Origin: Rhizophagus sp. LPA8_4_AMF
Lineage: Eukaryota; Glomeromycota; Glomeromycetes; Glomerales; Glomeraceae
DNA length: 22,591 nt
Reading direction: 5' to 3'
Assembly (NCBI GenBank): GCA_021464525.1
Contig: JADRCO010001098.1
Coordinates: 1 to 22,591, forward strand
The notes beneath the pieces were generated by a model. The model saw only the letters and a list, made by a program, of their open reading frames with translations, did no database searches and was not told the origin of the DNA. Position 1 is the first letter of the stretch. Each line of letters starts with the position of its first letter. The position numbers and the translations under genes were made by a program. Shown piece after piece: positions 10,267-19,295 of this stretch.

Positions 10267-10824
10267 TGAAAATTAAAAAACATTTTTTCATAACTTATAG
10301 TTATTAAAATCTGATGCGAAATAATCATTCCGATTCTATGGAAATATTTAAAGGGAGAAGCTATCAGAAGTATTAAAAAATAATGTAAAGAATCAAGACG
10401 TTGAGATTTGTGAAAAATTCTTATTAAAGACCATTTTTCGATAATTAAAAGTAATTAAAATACAAGAATAAGATACCTTCATAAGGCTTATCAGTATAAT
10501 AAATACAATACTTGTACCAATAATTCGGATTAGGAACTTTTATTGAAAAAAGATAAATAATTTAGATTAATCAAAACGCCTAATTAATGTCTGGTTTTCA
10601 ATCACATATTTAACTAATGACGAATCATTTTGTGAAATTCTTTAAAATTCATTGATTAATTAAATATGCAAACAATATACAATATTTTAGGGCGACAAAG
10701 AAACCTATTACAAAATCACTATTAGTTAGTAGGACTAATATAATCAGCACATAATTGTATGGAGAAATTAAAGTTAATGAATAACTAAATTTTCGGTGAG
10801 TGAAACAATTTATTAGTTTAAAAT
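10267..10824. other. A+T-rich spacer, no gene seen
   Basis: No sustained frame, RNA gene or clear repeat was seen. Confidence 0.35.
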
Positions 10825-10915
10825 ACTCCCTCCTTCTCTCGTTCTTTTCTCCTCTCCTTCTTTCACTTCCTTACTTCCCTCCCTTCCTCCTTTCCCACTT
10901 TCCTATCTCATCTCA
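10825..10915. repeat. Pyrimidine (CT) tract
   Basis: About 90 bases of almost pure C and T on the plus strand (CTCCCTCCTTCTCTCG and onward) with only a handful of purines. It sits just before the GC-richer tandem repeat. Such tracts can adopt triplex structures, but no function can be inferred here. Confidence 0.75.
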
Positions 10916-10998
10916 CTCATTAAACAGTTGACGTAAAAAGCGAGTATTATAAATTTAAAGTAATATTGTAGGTAACGGGTTAGGTAAGACCTTACTTA

Positions 10999-11300
10999 TT
11001 TTTTTGGGGGTACTTTTGTTGGAGCAGAATGATGCTATGCATGGGTGGGACCGTGGGAGCATAGCATGTTTACCTTGTAAGCCTATGAGTACCAGCTTTG
11101 CTGCAGTCTCACAGTAAGGCTGGCTGAGGATTTTTTTGGAGCGGTATAATGCTATGCGAGGGTTGGAACATAGGCGCTTACTTTTAGTAAGCTCGTGGGT
11201 ACCGGCTTTTGCTGCAGTTTTACGATAGGACCAGTTGGCTGGTGCTATGCGTAATAATTTTTTTAGGGGGAGCATAGTACACTTCTTTAGGACCTTTTGT
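10999..11300. repeat. Degenerate ~110-bp tandem repeat, GC-richer island
   Basis: Two and a half diverged units. Landmarks recur: ATGCTATGC at 11032 and 11149 and GTGCTATGC at 11242; GTACC(A/G)GCTTTGCTGCAG-type blocks at about 11089 and 11199; a T-run followed by GG(G/A)G at about 11000, 11131 and 11258. Spacing is about 93-117 bp. The G+C content stands out from the flanks. A 106-codon minus-strand frame over it is a by-product of the repeat. Confidence 0.65.
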
Positions 11301-11920
11301 GGAGGACCGGAGTATTTGTCATTTATAATGTTAACAAGATTTTCAAAATAAGATTAATAAGTTTATTACTTTTATATTAATCAGTAATTTATTAAAGGAT
11401 TTATTTAATTCATTCTAAAGATGGGTATTAACATAGTTTTAAAAATGAAGTGATTTCTGTACACAATTATTTTTTTATATAAATTACATAATTGATAAAA
11501 TTATTGTTTATTCGAATTTAACAATCTATTTAGTTGTAAATCGGATTTTCAAAATTTAAGATTTATTTCCACTGGTTTATACATTTTTTTATTCTTATCC
11601 GTATTCAGTTTTACGTTAATTTAGTATGGTTATATAACAAATATATATTTTATAAATCACTAGAAAAATGAAAAATGAAAATATGTGAAAATTTATGGAA
11701 TAGTTTGAAGTAGTTTACAGGTATGCACAATTAATATAGTATTGTACGACACATTATAACAAGGAGAAAGTATACGGAATATACTTACTGTAAGCATATA
11801 AATAAAATACAAATTATCATTTTCAGTAAAGTTAAAGTGTATACATCAAAGTTAAATTCAAAATAATTCAATATAATCATGAATGTAAATCGCTATAAAA
11901 CTCGAAATAATATTCTAGTT
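11301..11920. other. Non-coding DNA downstream of the BTB pseudogene
   Basis: A+T-rich with no sustained frame. It holds the TAGTATTGTACGACACATTA relative of the 10240 hairpin (11738-11757). Similarity to the other BTB copy stops at about the stop codon (11921), so this is outside the duplicated block. Confidence 0.4.
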
Positions 11921-13397
11921 TTATTTTTTAATAATAATTTGAAATACTTCATAATCCTCTATTGAAAATATTTCGTCATCTCTTATCTTTTTCTCATAAT
12001 ACAATTTTTTAGAGTAAGCGTGATCATAATTATTTAATTTATTTGACCCCCATGTCATAAGATCGCCACCAAAAAATATACCATGTTCAGACACACGATT
12101 ATTTATAGCGTGATCTATATCTTTTACATTACTTCTTGTTCTTAAAGGAAAAAATAAAACTATATTTAGTTTGATGATAACCTCCAGAAGTTGTCCATGT
12201 TAAAGGATTATATCCACCAAGAATTTCTTCTGTTCCTTTTATTTTAATAAATGTAACTGTATTAGGCTTATTATCACACAATTCATGAAATTTTGTGGGG
12301 TGAATCCATCTCTGCTTCCACTTAATAACAATATAAATTTGTATGGCAAATATAATTCTCTCAAATGTGAAAATTTACTATTTAAATCTACTTTATCAAC
12401 CCATCTTGAAATAATCGAAATTATATTCAAATTAACAATTTTTGTATCAATAATTTCATCAATTTTTATATTTCTAGGAAGCAAAATATTATTATCACTT
12501 GGTTCACTGTCAGGATTCATATAAGAATTTAACAAACTTTCAAAAAGTTGTTGATCAAGAAGTTTTTTATACGGATATATTTTACATAAGAAATCTTTAG
12601 ATGATAGACTATAAAATCTAATCAAAGGTATACAGTGCTGTAAAGTATCTTTCATTAATTTAACATCATCATCTGTCCAAGTATCAGGAGATTTTGGATT
12701 TTTTGCAAGTCCCCATTTTAATACATATTCCCAAACTTCAATTTCTTTCATTTGTAAATCATCTCTTTTAATAAGTGAAACTAAAGATTTTTCTGAAGTG
12801 AAGTAAAATCGAGTGAACTAAATACTTGTTCTGGAGAGTTTGCCATAATATCTGTACAACATTGTTGAAGTTCTAATAAATTATTAGATTGAAAACTCGT
12901 TCTATGTGTAAGTTCAAAATGTTGTTTAATCCACACGGATTTATTTTCAATTAAATATTTTTGCAAATAATCAACTAATTCTTGAAGTTGAAGTTGATCA
13001 GCAGTAGCCAATAATTCTAAATTTTCTGGAACGTTTTGCCCATTTAATGAAAGAATGCCACCATAAATATACCTATGGTATAACAAAAAAAAAGTTATTG
13101 AATAGAAATTAATACATTAAATTAAATTTATTAAAATTCTTACGTTAAAATTATTTGAAAAATTTCTGGTGATATTTTTGGTAATCTAATATGAGTTAAG
13201 ACATTATCGTTATTTTTCTTATTTGTTGCTATAGTTCTTCTTAAATATGGAGAACGAAAACATAATATATTCGTATGTGCACGAAATATTTTTACGTTAG
13301 GATCTTCACCAACTTCAATTGTAATATCATAATATTCATCATCTTTTAATAATTCAATAAGATTTTGACTTAATTTTGAAAAAAATTGAGTAGACAT
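11921..13397 (-). pseudogene. BTB-BACK-TLDc protein, frameshifted paralogue
   Basis: Near twin of the intact gene at 15947-17458. Exon 1 (13144-13397) is intact and encodes the BTB start MSTQFFSKLSQ; a 71-bp GTAAG...CATAG intron follows (13073-13143), then a long exon 2. Exon 2 is broken three times: one base missing near 12795 (after DFTSL in the BACK domain), one missing near 12300 (at the SRDGFTP motif starting the TLDc core), and about 23 bp missing near 12137 in TLDc. A harmless 12-bp deletion near 12697 removes four residues. In the shifted frames TLDc remains readable to EDYEVFQIIIKK and the stop at 11923-11921. If expressed, only a truncated BTB-plus-partial-BACK protein of about 180 residues would be made. 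Sequencing indels could explain some but hardly all of the lesions. Confidence 0.88.
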
Positions 13398-14139
13398 TTT
13401 TTTTTATGGCGTAAATAACGATTTGAATGAAATTTATAATGTAGTGTAACCGTTATTGCTGTTAACTAAAAATAATCTTCTGTACGACTTAAAAATTTCA
13501 GCCAAATGATTTTCATTTAATATTTTCATTATTAGTCTGAAGGACAATATATTTCTACGCAATGTGGATGTCCGTCCGGCAAAAGTGTCATTCTTTGATA
13601 TATAAAAATTAAATAAACATATGTCTATCAAGAATCATACTATAAACATGTTTCGCGAGTGATATTTTTGCTTCGTTCGTGACATTGTGCAACAAAAAAA
13701 TGGCATTTCGAACTTAATAACGGTTTCCGTTTTCTAGTTCTATTTACATATTTTATTTACAGTATGCATCTCTCTTTTGGTTGCAATAACGACGGAATTT
13801 TGACAAATGTGACAATGCCCAAATTGTAACAAAATATATAGCGGAGGCAACAATATATACAAAAAACCAACCCATAGCTAACCGATATTTTTTAAACACA
13901 TATACAAATAAATTAAATTCTATACAACTACTTTGGGAAAGCAAGATCGCATAAAAACCCAATCTAGGCTGGTAATTTCAAGTTATTGAGACAGATTAAT
14001 CCCCTCTGTACTATACCCACAAATGGGATAAAACCTTCCTTCAGCTAAATCTGCAGTCTCTAATTTCATAACTCTCGTGCAAAATGTACCTCCCTTCACC
14101 ATTTACTATCTCCCAATGAATAGCGGAGTCAGTTCAGGG

Positions 14140-14145
14140 CACGTG
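14140..14145. promoter_or_regulatory. CACGTG motif in BTB copy B upstream region
   Basis: GCACGTGACTT is preserved at the equivalent place in copy A (18191-18196). CACGTG is the general binding core of bHLH factors; use here is inferred only from conservation between duplicates. Confidence 0.35.
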
Positions 14146-14795
14146 ACTTGGCGTGATTGGCCTTCCAAAGGTTGATCGACAAAACGGATCTGATTGTTAA
14201 ACACATTTGACTGCGCCAAACTCAAACGAAACCAAGGAAAAAGTAGCCAAAATGAAAGAAAAATAAAGGAAAAACACTAAATAAAACTACCTCCAGAAAA
14301 AGCAAACCATCTCCTAACACTTCCACCAACACACTACTTCGAAGTATACCTTCTTACGAACGCTAATTTTTTAAATTTAGACAGACCAAAAATTAGAAAA
14401 ATATCATTGTATAAATACAGTATATTGATAAATTTATGCGAAACTTTAAAATGTACATCAACGGATGGATATTGGTTAATTATCGGAATAAGTGGACATA
14501 AAAATTTATTTACTACTCATAAACAACATTCTTCTTTTAAAGATATATATTTAATAAACAAAAATTGGTAACTTATACCAAAAATCGAGAAATACAAGAA
14601 GTATGAAACTATACAAGAATGAACAAGAATGAATTAGAAAGTAAAATAAGAATATATAATAATAATTGAACATTACATTAAGATTTTTTTATTGTTTATA
14701 TATAAACAATTTTTTTCATAAAAAAGGTGTGCTTTAAAAAAAAATTCTTTGTTTTGCAAATTATTTTTCCTAATTTTTCATTACTCAATTTCAAC

Positions 14796-14803
14796 TCACG
14801 TGA
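14796..14803. promoter_or_regulatory. TCACGTGA palindrome in kinase-type upstream segment
   Basis: Perfect 8-bp palindrome in the part of copy B that matches the kinase 5' flank. The functional kinase's own flank has ACTCGTGATT at the aligned spot (about 19170-19180), so it has lost the CACGTG core. Confidence 0.3.
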
Positions 14804-14853
14804 TTAAGAATTCATGTGATCGACTGTCACGTAAACTCACTCCGGAATTAATA

Positions 14854-14879
14854 GTGTTAAGCCAGTGTGTTAAGCCAGT
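14854..14879. repeat. Exact 13-bp tandem duplication at the duplication breakpoint
   Basis: GTGTTAAGCCAGT occurs at 14854-14866 and again at 14867-14879. It begins exactly where similarity to the kinase upstream region ends, and may be a repair scar of the rearrangement. Confidence 0.7.
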
Positions 14880-15179
14880 TCTTTTAGTGTTTACAATATA
14901 AACAAAATAAAAAAAGGTAAGCTGAAGGTTTATTAAATAAGAAATCAAGAAACTAATACAAATAATCTAAATCAGACATGGATAAAGTACAGCAACTACT
15001 CTGGCATGTATGATCGGACATGAATAAAAGATTAAACAACCATATGCATAGCTGAGCCATCATATGCATATAGTTTGACTACGATACGAATAATACTTAG
15101 TTTAAGAAAATTTTAACTAGATACAAAGCTTTATATTGTACATTATTAATACTGTATTAATTTCTGTCTATAGAATATA
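14880..15179. other. Spacer between BTB copies, no gene seen
   Basis: A+T-rich with no frame of interest and no similarity to the other copy. An ATG at 14978 leads to only 11 codons. Confidence 0.35.
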
Positions 15180-15693
15180 TGTTGTGCCTCAGGTGTCGAT
15201 TTGTATCAATTGATAGCTGACAGCGTCAGATGTAAATTGATACTTAACGCGCGTCACTTTTCAAATAACATTAAGATATGATTAACAATAATTATTATTG
15301 TAAATTTATCTATCACATTAAAGAATGTGTAATCCTAAAATATTAGATTGACTAGACTCAAATTCATGGAAAACACTTCGTTCAAAATTACTATTTAGAA
15401 ATTACGAGTTTTTTTCAATTAAATTTTACAATGTATAATTTTACATAAATAAGTACAAAACTTTCATAATATGCATAATTAATCAATCTTAAAAAAAATT
15501 AAATTGTTTACAAAGAGATTTTTATCCATTTAACTTTTATCATGTAACATGAGACTGTTAGGTAATTTCTTAGTATTATACTGTAATTATCGTAATAAAA
15601 AGAATATAAAGTAATTTCATTAATAAAGCGTTTACTATGGAAGGTGATATAGGTGACGTGCGTTAGTTATCATCTGGCACCTGAGGCACAACA
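15180..15693. mobile_element. Non-autonomous inverted-repeat element (MITE-like, ~514 bp)
   Basis: A perfect 16-bp terminal inverted repeat, TGTTGTGCCTCAGGTG at 15180-15195 and its reverse complement at 15678-15693. A second inverted pair lies inside: TAACGCGCGTCAC (15245-15257) against GTGACGTGCGTTA (15653-15665), 12 of 13 matching. The left end has an extra subterminal hairpin. The interior is A+T-rich with no coding capacity. No convincing target-site duplication is visible, so the superfamily is undetermined. It lies between the two BTB copies and outside the duplicated block. Confidence 0.8.
15203..15243. repeat. Nested subterminal hairpin in the element's left end
   Basis: Outer stem GTATCAATT (15203-15211) pairs with AATTGATAC (15235-15243). 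Inside it CTGAC (15217-15221) pairs with GTCAG (15225-15229) around AGC. The hairpin falls in the stretch that makes the left inverted repeat longer than the right one. Confidence 0.7.
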
Positions 15694-15946
15694 CATGCAC
15701 TTGACTAAACAAATCGCAATAAAAAGCATTTATAACTAGTATTATTCACATATTTTCTTTTACATATAACTTTTAATATTCGAAATAAATTTTTTTTTAA
15801 GAATAAAACTTCAATATCACCAAACTTTATTTATTGCAAAAAAAAGTACAATTAGGTTAAAAACTACTATGTACTGTAGTTTACATTTTAAATAACTCAT
15901 AAAATAATTCTCAATAATTGATATTGTAAAACTTATTTATCGTGGT

Positions 15947-17458
15947 TTATCTTGCAATAATTTGAAATACTTCATAATCTTCCATTGAGAATTCTCCATC
16001 ATCTTTTATCTTTTTCTCATAATCTTTTTTTTTAGTGAGAATATGTTTATAATTATCAGATTCACTCGCTGCCCACATTAAAAGATCTTCACCAAAGGAT
16101 GGTCCATAATTACGAAATCTATTATCTATTGCTCGATGTACATTTTTTACATTACTTAAAATTGCATCTTTAAAGTTACACTTACTTTTAAAAGAAAAAA
16201 TAAAACTATGTTTAATATTATAATAGTGACCAACAGTGTGCCAAACTGTAGGATTATATCCACCAAGAATTTCTTCTGTTCCTTTTACTTTAATAAATGA
16301 GATAACACCAACTTTACTGTCACATAATTCATGAAACTTTTTAGGAGTAAATCCATCTCTGCTTCCTCTTAATAACAATTTAAATTCAAACGGAAGGTAT
16401 AATTCTCTCAGATATGAAAATTTATTATTATGATCCACATTATTAATCCATCTTGAAATGATAGAAATTATATTTAAATTAACAATTTTTGTATCAATAA
16501 TTTCATCAATTTTTATATTTCTAGGAAGCAAAATATTATTATCACTTGGTTCACTGTCAGGATTCATATAAGAACTTAACAAATTTTCACATAGTTGTTG
16601 ATCAAGAAGTTTTTTATACGGATATATTTCACATAAAAAATCTTTAGATGATAAACTATAAAATCTAACTAAGGGTATACAGTGCTGTAAAGTGTCTTTC
16701 AATAATTTAAAATCATCATCTGTCCAAGTATCAGGAGATTTTGAAACAATGGTTGGATTTTTTGCAAGTCCCCATTTTAATACACGCTTCCAAACTTCGA
16801 TTTCTTTCATTTGTAAATTATCTCTTTTAATAAGTGTAACTAAAGATTTTTCTGGAAGTGAGGTAAAATCGAGTGAACCAAATACTTGCTCTGGAGAGTT
16901 TGCCATAATATCTGTACAACATTGTTGTAGTTTTAATAAATTATTAGATTGAAAACTCGTTCTATGTGTAAGTTCAAAATGTTGTTCAATCCACACGGAT
17001 TTGTTTTCAATTAAATACTTTTGTAAATAATCAACTAATTCTTGAAGTTGAAGTTGATCAGCAGCAGCCAATAATTCCAAATTTTCTGAAACGTTTTGCT
17101 CATTTAACGAAAGAATGCCACCATAAATATACCTACAGTATAGAACAAAAAAAAAGTTATTGAATAGAGATTAATACATTAAATTAAATTATTAAAATTC
17201 TTACGTTAAAATTATTTGAAAAATTTCTGGTGATATTTTTGGTAATCTAATATGAGTTAAGACATTATCGTTATTTTTCTTATTTGTTGCTATAGTTCTT
17301 CTTAAATATGGAGAACGAAAACATAATATATTCGTATGTGCACGAAATATTTTTACGTTAGGATCTTCACCAACTTCGATTGTAATATCATAATATTCAT
17401 CATCTTTCAATAATTCAATAAGATTTTGACTTAAATTAGAAAAAAATTGAGTAGACAT
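15947..17458 (-). CDS. BTB-BACK-TLDc domain protein (intact, 2 exons)
   Basis: A 479-residue protein from exon 1 (17205-17458) and exon 2 (15947-17132), joined across a 72-bp GTAAG...TGTAG intron in phase 2 (AC|G, Thr85); 254 + 1186 nt make exactly 480 codons. The start ATG at 17458 opens MSTQFFSNLSQNLIELLKDD, usual for the family. BTB spans about residues 20-125 (DDEYYDITIEVGE; FRAHTNILCFRSPYLRR; YIYGGILSLNEQ), BACK about 130-240 (FELTHRTSFQSNNLLKLQQ; EIEVWKRVLKWGLAKNP; HCIPLVRFYSLS), and TLDc to the end (GSRDGFTPKKFHELCD; ILGGYNPTVW; SFIFSFKSK; NYGPSFGEDLLMW; DYEVFQIIAR). BTB-BACK proteins commonly act as Cullin-3 substrate adaptors; TLDc domains are linked to oxidative-stress responses and V-ATPase regulation. 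The specific target here is unknown. Head-to-head with the kinase at 19296. Confidence 0.93.
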
Positions 17459-18190
17459 TTTTTTTTATGCTGTAAATAATCAATTTGAATGAAATTTATA
17501 AGTTAATGTAGTGTAACCGTTAGCTGTTAACTAAAAATAATCTTCTGTACGACTTAAAAATTTCAGCCAAATGATTTTCATTTAATATTTTCATAATTCG
17601 TCTGAAGTGTAACGAAGGACAATTTATTTCTAACGCAATGTCTGGATGTCTGTCCGGCAAAAAGTGGCATTCTTGATATATAAAAATTAAATAAATATAT
17701 GTCTATCAAGAATCATACTATAATCATGTCGAGAGTGATATGTTTGCTTCGCTCGTGACACTGTGCACAAAAAAATGGCATTTCGGACTTAATAACGGAT
17801 TCCGTTTCCTAGTTCTATTTACATATTTTATTTATGTATCTCTCTTTTTGTTGCAATAACGACGGAATTTTGACAAACGTGACAATGCCCAAATTTGTAA
17901 CAAAATACATAGAGGCAACAATATATACATAAAGTCAACCCCATGACTAACCGATATTTTTTAAACTCATATACAAATAAATTAAAAATCTATACTACTA
18001 CTTTGGGAAAAGCAAAATCGAATAAAAAATTGAGGCAGATTAATCCCCTCTGTACTATACCCACAAATGAGATAAAACCTTCCTTCATCGAAATCTGCGG
18101 TCTCTAATTTTATAACTCTCGCGCAAATATAACCCTTTCTTGTTCTGATGAATTGATCTCAGGCCTCCCAATGTGCACGCCGTTCCAGTG

Positions 18191-18196
18191 CACGTG
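18191..18196. promoter_or_regulatory. CACGTG motif, conserved in both duplicates
   Basis: GTGCACGTGACTT, matching GGGCACGTGACTT at 14137-14149, followed in both by TTGATCGAC(A/G)AAACGGATCTGATTG. It is one of the better conserved blocks of the upstream region. Confidence 0.35.
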
Positions 18197-18722
18197 ACTT
18201 AGCGCCCCAATGTTGATCGACGAAACGGATCTGATTGGTACCTATGCTTGATATCGCCTTGCTTGTATCACACCTTAAGAGGACATTAAACACATTTGAC
18301 TGCGCCAAACCCAAACGAAACCAAAGAAAACAAAAGGAAAAAGGGACCAAAAGGAAAGAAAAATAAAGGAAAACCAACCAAACAAAACTACCTCCAGAAA
18401 AAGCAAACCACCACCTAAACACTTCCACCCACACACTACTTCGAAGTATACGTTCTTACCAAAGAAGCGAACGCTAATTTTTTTAAATTTAGACAGACAA
18501 AAATTGAAACATATCTTTGAATAAATAAAATACAGTATATTGGTAAATTTATGAGAAACTTTAAAATGTACATCAACGGATGGATATTGATTAATTATCG
18601 GAATAAGTGGACATAAAATTTAGTTACCTACCCATAAACAACATTTTTCTTTTAAAGATGAATATTTAATAAACTAACTTATACCAAAAATCGAGAAATA
18701 CAAGAAGTATAAAACTATATAA

Positions 18723-19235
18723 GAATGAACAAGAATGAATTAGAAAGTAAAATAAGTAAATATAATAATAATTGAACGTTATGTTAAGATTTTTTTATTG
18801 TTTATGCATAAAAAATTTTTTTCATAGAAAAGTTATGCTTTAAAAAAAATTCTTTATTGCAAATTTATGTGGCATATATTTTTTATCTATTTTTCAATCG
18901 GTCGCCATAGAGATGATCATGTAACACAATTGAGATAGGCGTTGTTGTGGAAGTAAGTTTTATAAATCCTTAATTTTGGCCGATTCTGTAGATCGGCCCA
19001 TATAAAGAACGAACAAGAACGAATTAGAAACATAATGTTTCAATTTATTATATACACCTATTTTGTTTACGCATAAAAATTTTTTCATAAAATAAATTAT
19101 ACTTTAAAAAAAAATTCTTTATTTATAAATTATTTAAATTATTTTCCTTAATTTTTCAGTTACTCAATTTTAACTCGTGATTAATAATTCATATGTGATA
19201 CGTAAATTTTGTGAAACTCTCTCCGGAATTTAATA
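18723..19235. repeat. ~284-bp tandem duplication upstream of the kinase
   Basis: GAATGAACAAGAATGAATTAGAAA at 18723 recurs as a GAACGAACAAGAACGAATTAGAAA variant at 19007. Both are followed by a T-run, TTTATGCATAAAAA or TTTACGCATAAAAA, and CTTTAAAAAAAAATTCTTTAT. Copy B has only one such block (about 14614-14852): its first half resembles the 18723 unit and its second half (ending CTCCGGAATT) the 19007 unit. Confidence 0.8.
18978..18998. repeat. Perfect 7-bp stem hairpin
   Basis: GGCCGAT (18978-18984) and ATCGGCC (18992-18998) around TCTGTAG. It lies in the stretch between the two tandem units, has no counterpart in copy B, and is followed by CATATAAAG, a TATA-like sequence. It may mark a small insertion. 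Confidence 0.6.
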
Positions 19236-19295
19236 ACCTTTTTTCCGTTCATCGTTCCATGTTTAAAATTGTATTTTAAATTTTATTACAGTATT

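Larger units (their letters stand above)
11921..14852. repeat. Segmental duplication, copy B (BTB pseudogene plus kinase-side upstream region)
   Basis: Collinear with 15947-19235. It starts at the BTB stop codon and ends at CTCCGGAATTAATA (14840-14853), matching CTCCGGAATTTAATA at 19221-19235 just upstream of the kinase. Coding exon 1 and much upstream sequence are nearly identical, with scattered small indels. Copy A has about 50 bp after CGGATCTGATTG (about 18240-18290) that copy B lacks, plus a tandem expansion near 18.7-19.2 kb. Confidence 0.93.
13398..14852. promoter_or_regulatory. Upstream region of BTB copy B (duplicated, non-coding)
   Basis: Collinear with 17459-19235. It contains CACGTG at 14140-14145 and TCACGTGA at 14796-14803, and a conserved AATTGTAAC/CGACGGAATTTTGACAAA stretch near 13790-13835. 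Frames at 13434-13631 and 13753-13962 are not preserved in the other copy because of 1-bp and other indels, so the region is best read as 5' flank. Its far end corresponds to the kinase promoter in copy A. Confidence 0.55.
15947..19235. repeat. Segmental duplication, copy A (intact BTB gene plus kinase upstream region)
   Basis: Partner of 11921-14852. It is longer because of an internal tandem expansion (about 18723-19235) and an extra ~50-bp block near 18240-18290. Similarity ends at 19235, about 60 bp before the kinase ATG, so the kinase itself is not part of the duplicated unit. Confidence 0.93.
17459..19295. promoter_or_regulatory. Shared head-to-head intergenic region (BTB gene / kinase)
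   Basis: About 1.8 kb separates two divergent start codons, so both promoters should lie here. The BTB side resembles 13398-14400. The kinase side has a duplicated A+T-rich block and CTCTCCGGAATTTAATA just before the gene. CACGTG is at 18191-18196 with ATTGG (reverse CCAAT) at about 18235. A TTACAG at 19285-19290 directly before the kinase ATG could be a 5'-UTR intron acceptor. The 91-codon minus-strand frame at 18159-18434 is not kept in the other copy. Confidence 0.55.

Noticed and set aside
10955..11275. 106-codon minus-strand frame
   Set aside because: Lies across the degenerate tandem repeat and its repeated peptide follows from the repeat, not from coding constraint.
13434..13631. 65-codon minus-strand frame upstream of BTB copy B
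   Set aside because: The equivalent region near 17500-17700 has several indels not divisible by three, so the frame is not conserved between duplicates.
13753..13962. 69-codon hydrophobic minus-strand frame
   Set aside because: Broken by one-base and other indels in the duplicate at about 17830-18020; best seen as non-coding upstream DNA.
15170..15703. Target-site duplication around the 15180-15693 element
   Set aside because: Flanks GAATATAT and CATGCACT do not match at 2, 3, 8 or 9 bp, so none is claimed.
12285..16952. Plus-strand frames at 12285-12524 and 16692-16952
   Set aside because: Antisense shadows of BTB-BACK-TLDc exon 2.
18159..18434. 91-codon Trp/Phe-rich minus-strand frame
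   Set aside because: Complement of a purine-rich tract; copy B lacks ~50 bp in the middle and does not keep the frame.
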